A stretch of DNA of 5,705 nt, from NCBI GenBank assembly GCA_026391755.1, contig JAPLDN010000048.1, positions 1-5,705 on the forward strand, in the 5' to 3' direction. The position numbers and the translations under genes were made by a program. The notes under the pieces are model-generated. The model was not told the origin of the DNA. It ran no database searches and was given only the letters and a program-made list of their open reading frames with translations. Position 1 is the stretch's first letter. The number at the start of each line of letters is the position of its first letter. This document shows, piece after piece, positions 1 to 5,705 of this stretch. Origin of the DNA: Bacteroidota bacterium (lineage in GTDB: Bacteria; Bacteroidota; Bacteroidia; Bacteroidales; FEN-979).

Positions 1-50
1 GGAATCGCGGACTTTACCGCCGATCGGGAATTTCACCCTGCCCTGAAGAT
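1..50 (-). ncRNA. FMN riboswitch (RFN element), 5' part, cut by the left edge
   Basis: Read on the minus strand from about position 50 to 1, the sequence carries the invariant blocks of the FMN aptamer in the right order: ATCTTC (5' strand of P1), AGGGCAGGGTGAAATTCCC, then CGATCGGCGGT and AAAGTCCGCGA. The GCGG/CCGC hairpin around TAAAGT and the GGG/CCC pairing around TGAAATT are both visible. Only about a third of the aptamer is present; the remaining arms, the closing 3' strand of P1 and the expression platform lie beyond position 1. In this family, FMN binding turns down riboflavin synthesis or uptake genes by termination or by hiding the start site. The controlled gene must be on the minus strand just outside the window, for example ribB/ribBA, ribD, ribE or a riboflavin transporter; the sequence does not show which. 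Confidence 0.93.
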
Positions 51-150
51 TGTATCATTAAAGAACAAATCAATCCTGCGAACACCCTGAATTCCTGTTC
101 CCCTGGGTTCTCAGCAAAGCAGGAAATGTATAAAAGGGATATTCAACATG

Positions 151-158
151 CAAATATA
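151..158 (-). promoter_or_regulatory. Bacteroidota-type -7 promoter element (TATATTTG) upstream of the FMN riboswitch
   Basis: On the minus strand positions 158-151 read TATATTTG, an exact match to the Bacteroidota -7 consensus TAnnTTTG. About 20 bp upstream there is a T-run (complement of 178-183) where the -33 TTTG would sit, so the -33 match is weak. Transcription would start near 146 and give a leader of about 95 nt before the aptamer. A weaker alternative, TTGATTTG on the minus strand at 67-74, would start transcription much closer to the aptamer. The element is seen directly; its use is inferred. Confidence 0.5.
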
Positions 159-173
159 CATTAATTTATCGAC

Positions 174-189
174 TGTGAAAAAATTCACA
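174..189. promoter_or_regulatory. CRP/FNR-type palindromic operator candidate (TGTGA-N6-TCACA)
   Basis: The 16-bp sequence TGTGAAAAAATTCACA consists of two perfect 6-bp half sites, TGTGAA and TTCACA, around AAAA. It matches TGTGA-N6-TCACA, the half-site arrangement of the enterobacterial CRP consensus. Its centre (about 181.5) lies roughly 35 bp upstream of the start expected from the TATATTTG element at 151-158, overlapping the -33 position, where a CRP-family protein could activate or block RNA polymerase. Whether a Bacteroidota CRP/FNR homologue uses this consensus is not shown here. The AT-rich setting makes chance palindromes easier, so this is a candidate site. Confidence 0.4.
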
Positions 190-219
190 AATATTTTTTT
201 ATAGGCAAGGCTTGTAAAT

Positions 220-257
220 GGCTGAGGCTGCCTCAAAAGATTGAGGCAGCCTCAGCC
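220..257 (-). terminator. Strong hairpin, likely transcription terminator of the T9SS cargo gene
   Basis: GGCTGAGGCTGCCTCAA at 220-236 and its exact reverse complement at 241-257 form a 17-bp perfect stem closed by a 4-nt loop. The hairpin begins 13 nt after the TAA stop of the minus-strand gene at 271 and lies before the next minus-strand promoter, which is where a terminator is expected. No U-tract follows it on the minus strand; the run of T at 194-200 is on the plus strand, upstream of the hairpin in that orientation. It is therefore not a classical intrinsic terminator and could instead act as a 3'-end stabiliser. Confidence 0.6.
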
Positions 258-270
258 GGAACGAACAAAA

Positions 271-2628
271 TTACTGTATTATGATCTTTTCAATCTTGCT
301 CCGGGTATCCGTCTGTACCTTCATGATGTAACTGCCCTTTGGCAGGAAGGAGAGGTCGAGATGCTCCTGGAGGTTGTTACCTGCCGGTTTGTATACCTGG
401 TGGTAAACCGGATGTCCCTGGAGGTCGGTAACAACGACATCCGCTGACTGTTTCCCAAGATTGTCGATTATCAGGTTAAACGTACCATTTGACGGGTTTG
501 GTTTCACATTGATATTCAGGTCCCTTGTCAGAGGATCGTTAAGGCCTGTGCAGGGATCAAACAAGATATGAACTGTATCGACAACAAGACCTGAACAAGG
601 TGGTTTTGCATGCACTGTGAGGTAAAGTTTTACACCATTGAGCTTATCATCGGTCATTGGATGGTATTGGGTTACCATCAGAGTAGGATCATCAAAATAA
701 CCGTCACCCATTGTTTGCCATAAATTCTGGTCATATCCGATACCGCTTCCATGAACGGTAAATACCGGAACATAGTTGCAATAGGTAGTATCATTTCCGG
801 CAATGGCTTCTGTAGCAGGCTGCACAATAACATGAGTTGAATCAATAATGGTTTTTGCCCCGTCATTAACAGCTACTATGAATGTAGTGTTGACCAGAGG
901 GTGGGTCCATGGATTTTGCGCGGTGGAAGTAAAGCCAGCCGGTTTCGAGGTCCATGAGTAGGTATAAGTACGATTGACTCCGGAGGCCTGAACAATAAGA
1001 TGCGTACTATCGTTAGCACAAAGAGTAGCCGGACTTGCAATTACAGTTGCCATTAGCCCGTTTCCGATGGAAAATGTGCCGATTCTTGAATACCAGGACC
1101 AGCTTGAGTTTGAGGTTTTGTAATATTCCTGTGTATACCAGAATTTACCGGGATACTTTGGGTCAACATTCATGGAGCTATAGTCGCCCCATCTTGGTCT
1201 GTTCCCAACATTGGTAGTTTGAGACCCGCCTCCGTCGACAATAGACTTTTCAGTAATTGTCATTGAGTTCAGGGGATCGCTGGCCTGTCTTCCGGTATAA
1301 AATACCGAAGGATACCGGGTGGAACTCGAAATTGAATAGCCTAAAGCAATATTGCTGAGAGAGTCGATAGCAATAGATCCCATCCAGCGGTTGTCATTGT
1401 CGGCAGGGGAAAAAGTACTTTCCTGGTAAATAGTCCAGTTTGCGGGATTCGTCCCATCGTTACGCAGTTCCCACCAACGTATACCGGCACGTCCGCTTAC
1501 GTTGACTGTGGAGTTACACACCATAGTCCAGTGGTCGTTGAATTTTCTGAACGGGAGACGGAACATAAGACGACCAGGAATGGGATCGAGCTTATAGGTT
1601 GTTCCCGGCTGAGGAATATCAGAAACGCTGCCATTGTATGAGGCAACGGTAATCGATGTCAATAGGGTGTAAGATGAGTTTCCAGGGTTTGTCCAGTCAA
1701 CATGGAACCCGTATATAGTGATATGACCACTATTAAGGTATCCGAAAAAATTAGGTGTTCCCAGCGGGGGGTACACTCCGTCACAATCTGATGGCAGCAC
1801 AGCCCAGGCTCCACCGTAGGAATAGGGAAGAGAAAAGTATTGCATTGTGGCAGGAAGTCCTGCATACATGGCTGCTTTATCCAGGCATGCCGCTCCGGTT
1901 CCGGCAGGAGAGCCAGTGCCAGAAGCAAAGTTATTGCTGCTCATATATATCCCATCGGGCCAGACAGCAAGCTTTGGATAATCGGGAAACTGGCTAAACT
2001 GGAATTCATAACGGTACCAGGAACCCAGGGGATCCCCTGTTTGCGAAACAGCAACCATTTCATAAAACGGCGCATAACTTCCATTTGGTAATGAAAACTG
2101 GCTGAAAATCCAGCGGTTTGCTACTTCATCATACAAAACGACAGCATCCCCGTCATTACTGTTATTGGGAAGGCCGTTAAACATGCTGCTGTTGCTCAAG
2201 GGGCCCAGGAGCTTATTACCGGCTTTGTCATAAATTGAATAATGCAAATTTACAGCCTGAAAGTAATGATCAGGTCCAACATCTCCCTGAACATCAGGAG
2301 GCGCAACCCCTTGAGTGTTGCTATTGCCGTCAAAAGAAATCAACAGGCTGTCGGCAGCAGTGTTTCCCATGCGGTCCTGCACCTTAGTGTCAACACCGCT
2401 ATATCCATCCTTTAAAATACCGGGAGGATAAAGGATATTCTTTACAATACCGTCTTTCCATGACATGTCGGCTTTGGGCGGAACCGTTTTTAACATATCC
2501 CTTAAAGGTGGTGACACATCAAAATAAATACATTTTGAAACCTTGGCTTTCAAAGCAGGTTCGTTCTGAGCCATAACACTTCCAAGAGTAAGGCAGCAGA
2601 AAATTAATAAGGAAATATTTTTTTTCAT
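271..2628 (-). CDS. Secreted multidomain protein with T9SS C-terminal sorting domain
   Basis: This encodes a 785-residue protein made for export through the Sec system and then the type IX secretion system. Residues 1-20 are a signal peptide: MKK, a hydrophobic core, then VMA before Q21. Two cysteines in the core do not make a lipobox. Residues about 85-520 form a Trp/Tyr/Gly-rich, probably beta-propeller-like region beginning near GPDHYFQAVN. An Ig/PKD-like domain follows (about 526-605, SPATLCANDSTH to STHVIVQP), then a second module (about 608-695) with WQTMGDGYFDDPTL and two cysteines, like repeats in Bacteroidota adhesins. The last ~80 residues, from NINVKPNPSNGTFN to the terminal KIEKIIIQ, are a type A T9SS sorting domain. 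No catalytic motif is recognisable, so adhesion or surface binding is only a guess. The start at 2628 is chosen because the signal peptide begins there; an in-frame ATG at 2667 would add 13 polar residues. No Shine-Dalgarno sequence is visible. Confidence 0.9.
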   Translation of the reverse strand: MKKNISLLIFCCLTLGSVMAQNEPALKAKVSKCIYFDVSPPLRDMLKTVPPKADMSWKDGIVKNILYPPGILKDGYSGVDTKVQDRMGNTAADSLLISFDGNSNTQGVAPPDVQGDVGPDHYFQAVNLHYSIYDKAGNKLLGPLSNSSMFNGLPNNSNDGDAVVLYDEVANRWIFSQFSLPNGSYAPFYEMVAVSQTGDPLGSWYRYEFQFSQFPDYPKLAVWPDGIYMSSNNFASGTGSPAGTGAACLDKAAMYAGLPATMQYFSLPYSYGGAWAVLPSDCDGVYPPLGTPNFFGYLNSGHITIYGFHVDWTNPGNSSYTLLTSITVASYNGSVSDIPQPGTTYKLDPIPGRLMFRLPFRKFNDHWTMVCNSTVNVSGRAGIRWWELRNDGTNPANWTIYQESTFSPADNDNRWMGSIAIDSLSNIALGYSISSSTRYPSVFYTGRQASDPLNSMTITEKSIVDGGGSQTTNVGNRPRWGDYSSMNVDPKYPGKFWYTQEYYKTSNSSWSWYSRIGTFSIGNGLMATVIASPATLCANDSTHLIVQASGVNRTYTYSWTSKPAGFTSTAQNPWTHPLVNTTFIVAVNDGAKTIIDSTHVIVQPATEAIAGNDTTYCNYVPVFTVHGSGIGYDQNLWQTMGDGYFDDPTLMVTQYHPMTDDKLNGVKLYLTVHAKPPCSGLVVDTVHILFDPCTGLNDPLTRDLNINVKPNPSNGTFNLIIDNLGKQSADVVVTDLQGHPVYHQVYKPAGNNLQEHLDLSFLPKGSYIMKVQTDTRSKIEKIIIQ

Positions 2629-2692
2629 AAAGGCGTTGATATTGACTTTGTCCTGGTTAATTTGCAAATCTTCCCTGTGCTGTAACAGACTG

Positions 2693-2727
2693 CAAAAGTA
2701 GTCGAAAGTTCAGTAACTTAATACAAA
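2693..2727 (-). promoter_or_regulatory. Bacteroidota-type promoter for the T9SS cargo gene
   Basis: On the minus strand, TACTTTTG at 2700-2693 matches the -7 consensus TAnnTTTG exactly, and TTTG at 2727-2724 can serve as the -33 element. The 23-bp spacer is about 3 bp longer than usual, which weakens the -33 assignment. Transcription would begin near 2688, giving a leader of about 60 nt before the ATG at 2628. It sits in the 144-bp gap between this gene and the divergent SDR gene. Confidence 0.5.
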
Positions 2728-2772
2728 TCAATGCTTTTTTTATATAATTTTAACTCCGCAAAAACTGAACGA

Positions 2773-3471
2773 ATGAACATTATAGTTACAGGAGCAGGAA
2801 AAGGTATTGGCTATGAGATAGTTAAAATCCTATGCAAACATAAGCAAAATCAAATCCTTGCTATTTCAAGGAAAATGAATGACCTTAAAGACCTGGTAAG
2901 CGATTGCCATAAACAAACGCCTGATTCAAAGGTCACACCTTACGAATTTGACCTGAACCAGTTTGACTTTTACCCCTTTATTGCACAAAGGATGGAGGCC
3001 ATCCTTCATAGGGTTGATATTATCATCCATAATGCCGGAAGACTTGTAAACAAACCTTTTTCGAAGATGCAGCAGGGGGATTTTGACGAGGTTTACAATG
3101 TGAATGTAAAAGCTCCTTTCTTTTTTACGCAGGCGATGTTGCCGCTGATGAACAGGGGCGGCCATATTGTAATGATCAGCAGTATGGGTGGAATCCAGCG
3201 GGCAAAGAAGTTCGAAGGGCTTTCGGCATATAGTTCCAGCAAGGGAGCTCTCTCAGTATTAAGCGAGTGTTTGGCCGCTGAGCTTTCAGAACAGGATATT
3301 TTTGTAAACTGCCTGGCTCTTGGAGGTGTGCAAACGAAGATGTTTGAGAAAGCCTTTCCTGGTGTTAAAGCTTCTCAGTCGGCCCAGCAAATGGCATCCT
3401 TTATTGCTGATTTTGCTATCAACGGGCATAAGTTCTTTAACGGGAAAGTGCTGGAAGTAGCAACTGTGTGA
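2773..3471 (+). CDS. Short-chain dehydrogenase/reductase (SDR family, NAD(P)-dependent)
   Basis: This is a 232-residue classical SDR, a single Rossmann-fold oxidoreductase, probably cytosolic. The glycine-rich cofactor motif TGAGKGIG is at residues 6-13. The NAG motif is at 87-89 (HNAG), the structural Asn at 111 (NVNVKAP), the catalytic Ser at 136/137 (MISSMGG), and the YxxxK pair at Tyr153 and Lys157 (YSSSK). All expected catalytic residues are present. Lys10 in the glycine loop and Arg33 just after the second strand suggest NADP(H) preference, which is an inference. The substrate cannot be read from the sequence; sugars, ketones, pterins and acyl chains are all possible in this family. The start at 2773 puts the first beta strand (MNIIVTG) at the N-terminus, as usual; an ATG at 2731 would add 14 residues with no family counterpart. 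The gene is divergent from the T9SS gene and converges on hydF with a 29-bp gap. No Shine-Dalgarno sequence is apparent. Confidence 0.92.
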   Translation: MNIIVTGAGKGIGYEIVKILCKHKQNQILAISRKMNDLKDLVSDCHKQTPDSKVTPYEFDLNQFDFYPFIAQRMEAILHRVDIIIHNAGRLVNKPFSKMQQGDFDEVYNVNVKAPFFFTQAMLPLMNRGGHIVMISSMGGIQRAKKFEGLSAYSSSKGALSVLSECLAAELSEQDIFVNCLALGGVQTKMFEKAFPGVKASQSAQQMASFIADFAINGHKFFNGKVLEVATV

Positions 3472-3498
3472 GCCATGAGCCATGAGGCATGAGGGATG
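3471..3498. repeat. Four tandem copies of a degenerate 7-bp repeat
   Basis: Positions 3471-3498 read as four heptamers: AGCCATG, AGCCATG, AGGCATG, AGGGATG. Neighbouring copies differ by at most one base. The array starts at the last base of the SDR stop codon and fills nearly all of the 29-bp gap to the hydF stop codon. It is a short minisatellite-like array between convergent genes. No hairpin terminator is evident in the same gap. Confidence 0.75.
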
Positions 3499-3500
3499 AT

Positions 3501-4730
3501 TCACAAATAATCACCCTTGTCACCCGTATTCCCCGTAAACGGTGCTATGGCACGATGGTAAATACCATGCACCCAGGCAATGGTCATACCATAATTGCTT
3601 ACCGGTATCCCTGCATCAATGGCCGGCTTCAGCCGGTTAAGCAGTTGCTTTCTTGTGATCATGCACCCCCCGCATTGAATTACCATAGCATAATCTGTAA
3701 TAGGCCTGTTAACGGTTCCCAGGCCTGAGACCACATCGAAAACAAGGTCCTTCCCGGTGAAATTGCTGAGCCACCTCGGTATTTTAACCCTGCCAATATC
3801 ATCACAGGAAACATGATGCGTGCAGGATTCCAGGATCAGTATGCGGTCACCTGATTTCAGTTCGCCGAGTTTAGGCGTACCTTTCAGGTAATTTACGAAA
3901 TCACCTTTCTGACGGGCCAATACGATACTGAAACTGGTCAGTGGGATATTTTTCGGGATTGCAGCATCAGCCTTGGGAAAGACCTGGCTGTCGGTAATGG
4001 CAAGTACCGGTTTTGGGTACATCTTCTTCACATAGGCATCCACTTCCCTCTCCTTGCAAACCACACAGATCCCTTCATTATCCAGCACATCCCTGATCAC
4101 CTGTACCTGGGGCAATATCATCCGCCCTTCAGGAGCTTCAATATCGATAGGGGTAATCAGAAGCACGGTATCTCCATAGGAGATCAGGTCCCCCACCAGA
4201 GGCCTCTTTATAAAAGCCGATTCCGGGACTGTTTCTCTTATAAGGCGGATGAGGTCGTCCAGGTTACCTGGGTTCACTGATGAAAAGTCAATCAAGGGGG
4301 TGTCATACCGTTCCTTCAGAACCCTGTCGAGATTGTTATCCAATTTTTCCTCGTCTGACTTATTATGGACGATGAAAAAGGGCAGTCCTGCTTTCTGAAA
4401 TTCCCTTATCAGGTTTATTTCAGTTTCTGCAAAGTTGTTCCGGGAAATAAGTAACAGAGCCAGGTCAACCTGGTTGAGGGTTTCTATTGTCCTCGAAATA
4501 CGTTTTGCTCCCAGTTCACCTGTATCGTCTATCCCCGCAGTATCTATTAAAACAACGGGGCCTAAGCCGGGTATCTCGATTGATTTCTTTACCGGGTCGG
4601 TAGTTGTTCCTGCAATGTCAGAAACAATCGCCACTTCATGCCCGGCAAGCCTGTTTATTAATGAACTTTTTCCCACATTCCTTCTTCCGAATATACCGAT
4701 ATGGGGTTTGGTATCACGCCCTCGTTTCAT
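3501..4730 (-). CDS. hydF: [FeFe]-hydrogenase H-cluster maturation GTPase HydF
   Basis: HydF is the scaffold and carrier that receives the two-iron precursor made by HydG and HydE and delivers it to apo-hydrogenase HydA in the cytoplasm. The 409-residue protein has the usual length and three-domain order. The N-terminal GTPase domain shows a P-loop GRRNVGKS (15-22), the G2 threonines in AGTTTDP (40-46), G3 DTAG (63-66) and G4 NKSD (123-126). A dimerisation domain follows at about 175-265. The C-terminal cluster domain has the three conserved cysteines that bind the [4Fe-4S] cluster: Cys303 in SCTHHVSCDDIG, and Cys353 and Cys356 in QCGGC. All key residues are intact. The last ~11 residues (TGNTGDKGDYL), after the family-typical HRAIAPF, look like a lineage-specific tail. 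The ATG at 4730 fits the family N-terminus (KPHIGIFGRRN), but no Shine-Dalgarno sequence precedes it. The gene lies 34 bp after the aspartase-like gene and is probably cotranscribed with it. Its first codons lie inside a 39-bp repeat. Confidence 0.97.
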   Translation of the reverse strand: MKRGRDTKPHIGIFGRRNVGKSSLINRLAGHEVAIVSDIAGTTTDPVKKSIEIPGLGPVVLIDTAGIDDTGELGAKRISRTIETLNQVDLALLLISRNNFAETEINLIREFQKAGLPFFIVHNKSDEEKLDNNLDRVLKERYDTPLIDFSSVNPGNLDDLIRLIRETVPESAFIKRPLVGDLISYGDTVLLITPIDIEAPEGRMILPQVQVIRDVLDNEGICVVCKEREVDAYVKKMYPKPVLAITDSQVFPKADAAIPKNIPLTSFSIVLARQKGDFVNYLKGTPKLGELKSGDRILILESCTHHVSCDDIGRVKIPRWLSNFTGKDLVFDVVSGLGTVNRPITDYAMVIQCGGCMITRKQLLNRLKPAIDAGIPVSNYGMTIAWVHGIYHRAIAPFTGNTGDKGDYL

Positions 4731-4757
4731 AATCTATTTCGTATTTAGTCACCTTCA
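4719..4757. repeat. 39-bp exact direct repeat, copy 1 (hydF start region)
   Basis: The 39 bases at 4719-4757 are identical to those at 5667-5705, 948 bp to the right. This copy contains the hydF start codon and its next three codons together with 27 bp of leader. To the left the copies diverge immediately (hydF continues with CGTGATACC, the aspartase with AAGTATGC after the shared ACGAGGG). To the right the second copy reaches the window edge, so the full repeat length is unknown. Confidence 0.97.
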
Positions 4758-4764
4758 CTGTTCA

Positions 4765-5705
4765 CTAATCCCCGATAGTATACCCCAACTGCAGCAAATT
4801 CTCAGGCTTGAGTAATTCCTTCAGGTTTTCAGGGTCTGTCAGTTTAAGCCTGTCGTTTGCTTCCATTACCGATAGATGTTCAGCCTTCATCAGCCGGGCA
4901 AGTTGAGAAGACTTATTGTACCCGATAACAGGCACAAGTGCCGTGGTTATTGAAGGGCTTTGCATCAATCGTTCCAAACTGGTTTCATGATTGATAACCA
5001 ACCCTTCCAGCAGATTACTCTTTATCGAATGGTTAACTGATATCAACAGCTTGAGGCTGCTGATTATCGAATGGCCTATCAGGGGAATATAGGCATTTAA
5101 TTCAAGACATCCCTGTGCGCAAAGCCCTGAAACTAGTTGATCGTTTGCATATATCTGGTGCGCCGCACTGATTACAAATTCGGGGATGACCGGGTTAACT
5201 TTTCCGGGCATGATGGTGCTACCTGTCTGCCTTTCAGGGATACTTATCAAAGGTGAAGGCTTATTTATATCCGAGGCCATCAGCCGGATATCGGCAACCA
5301 TTTTTTCAAGATTCACTGCATGGGCCTTCAGAATGGCATGAACCTCCACAAAAGAGTCGAGGTTTGATGTCGCATCAGCCATATTTTCACTCCTCGCAAT
5401 GGGAAGATTGGTAAGTTTCTGAAGGGTCGACACGACTTCCATAATGAAAAAGCGGGGCACTGCCAGCCCTGTTCCTACTGCTCCCCCGCCAAGATTAACG
5501 AGCTTCAGCCGTTCGGAACACTTTGAAACCCTCCACCAATCGCGGGAAAGCGCTTCGCTGTATGTACTGAACAACTTTCCGAAAGAGGAAGGTACTGCTT
5601 CCTGCATCTGGGTGTATGCTATTTTGAGAATATTCCTGCTGCCGTTTTCAATCTGCTCGCATACTTCCCTCGTTTCATAATCTATTTCGTATTTAGTCAC
5701 CTTCA
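4765..5705 (-). CDS. aspA: Aspartate ammonia-lyase-like enzyme (fumarase/aspartase superfamily), 5' end missing
   Basis: Aspartases convert L-aspartate to fumarate plus ammonium as cytosolic homotetramers. Numbering from a GTG at 5700, the visible 311 residues cover the C-terminal two thirds. They include KIAYTQMQEAVP (26-37, the RTQLQDAVP region), NLGGGAVGTGL (69-79), and the catalytic loop GSTIMPGKVNP (160-170). Ser161 aligns with the catalytic serine of aspartases, and the next position is Thr where Ser is usual. By comparison with E. coli AspA from memory, about 157 N-terminal residues, including the first conserved substrate-binding regions, are missing. The frame stays open to the right edge, so the GTG at 5700 is not the true start. 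The gene ends in TAG 34 bp before hydF, and that adjacency suggests a role in hydrogenase maturation, possibly as an ammonium source. Another superfamily activity such as fumarase is less likely from the TQMQ motif but not excluded. About the first dozen visible codons lie within the 39-bp repeat and may not be native. Confidence 0.88.
   Translation of the reverse strand, partial: KVTKYEIDYETREVCEQIENGSRNILKIAYTQMQEAVPSSFGKLFSTYSEALSRDWWRVSKCSERLKLVNLGGGAVGTGLAVPRFFIMEVVSTLQKLTNLPIARSENMADATSNLDSFVEVHAILKAHAVNLEKMVADIRLMASDINKPSPLISIPERQTGSTIMPGKVNPVIPEFVISAAHQIYANDQLVSGLCAQGCLELNAYIPLIGHSIISSLKLLISVNHSIKSNLLEGLVINHETSLERLMQSPSITTALVPVIGYNKSSQLARLMKAEHLSVMEANDRLKLTDPENLKELLKPENLLQLGYTIGD
5667..5705. 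repeat. 39-bp exact direct repeat, copy 2 (inside the aspartase frame, at the window edge)
   Basis: This stretch is identical to 4719-4757. Read in the aspartase frame it encodes KVTKYEIDYETR, which fits as a helical segment but matches no conserved superfamily motif that I know. The 948-bp offset is a multiple of three. The match ends at the last base of the window, so it may continue further or mark an assembly end. Confidence 0.97.

Noticed and set aside
80..112. Possible leader hairpin between GAACACCC and GGGTTC in the region upstream of the riboswitch
   Set aside because: The pairing is imperfect, with bulges and a large loop, so it is not convincing without folding calculations.
241..447. 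Open frame of 68 codons on the plus strand
   Set aside because: It starts inside the hairpin and is antisense to the conserved T9SS sorting domain.
1755..2091. Overlapping plus-strand open frames opposite the T9SS gene
   Set aside because: Both are shadows of the minus-strand gene; no domain or initiation signal supports them.
2745..2752. TAATTTTA as a -7 element for the SDR gene
   Set aside because: It misses the conserved final G, and no -33 TTTG lies at the right distance. The AT-rich setting makes such matches common.
3555..3568. Inverted repeat ATGGTA-AA-TACCAT
   Set aside because: It lies within the conserved coding sequence of hydF and is short enough to be incidental.
4714..4752. 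Twelve-codon GTG mini-ORF overlapping the hydF start, possible translational coupling
   Set aside because: It is simply the copied aspartase frame in the 39-bp repeat running into TGA; no ribosome binding site or conservation supports it.
4435..4815. Open frame of 126 codons on the plus strand antisense to hydF
   Set aside because: It lies opposite well-supported hydF coding sequence, has no recognisable domain, and its composition reflects the complementary gene.
5698..5700. GTG as the start codon of the aspartase gene
   Set aside because: The frame remains open to the window edge and about 157 N-terminal residues of the family, including conserved substrate-binding regions, would be missing. 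It also lies inside the 39-bp repeat.

Overview
The window looks like chromosomal DNA of an anaerobic member of the Bacteroidota. A secreted protein carries a type IX secretion (T9SS) C-terminal sorting domain, two promoter elements fit the Bacteroidota -7 consensus TAnnTTTG, the genes lack clear Shine-Dalgarno sequences, and an [FeFe]-hydrogenase maturation gene (hydF) points to fermentative or H2-cycling anaerobic life. No phage, IS element, CRISPR array, rRNA or tRNA is visible.

Layout, left to right. Positions 1-50 hold, on the minus strand, the 5' third of an FMN riboswitch cut by the left edge, so a riboflavin biosynthesis or transport gene should lie just outside. Upstream of it, still on the minus strand, are a TATATTTG promoter element and a perfect TGTGA-N6-TCACA palindrome that resembles a CRP-type site. 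A 17-bp perfect hairpin (220-257) follows the stop codon of a 785-residue minus-strand T9SS cargo protein (271-2628). A 144-bp divergent intergenic region separates that gene from a plus-strand short-chain dehydrogenase/reductase (2773-3471). The SDR gene converges on hydF (minus strand, 3501-4730) across 29 bp made mostly of a degenerate 7-bp tandem repeat. Upstream of hydF on the same strand, 34 bp away, is an aspartase-like gene (4765 to the right edge) whose first ~157 codons lie outside the window.

The aspartase-like gene and hydF look like the end of a hydrogenase-maturation operon; hydE and hydG would be expected to the right. HydF is the GTPase scaffold that delivers the two-iron subcluster to the hydrogenase. 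The aspartase may supply ammonium for the bridging ligand, but that is inference. The other genes have no evident functional tie to this pair.

The most anomalous signal is a 39-bp exact direct repeat. One copy covers the hydF start codon and leader (4719-4757). The other lies in the aspartase reading frame and runs to the last base of the window (5667-5705). It may be a real duplication or an assembly breakpoint, and it makes the first dozen codons of the visible aspartase fragment suspect. I see no convincing new multi-gene system; the regulatory region at the left edge and this repeat deserve the second look.
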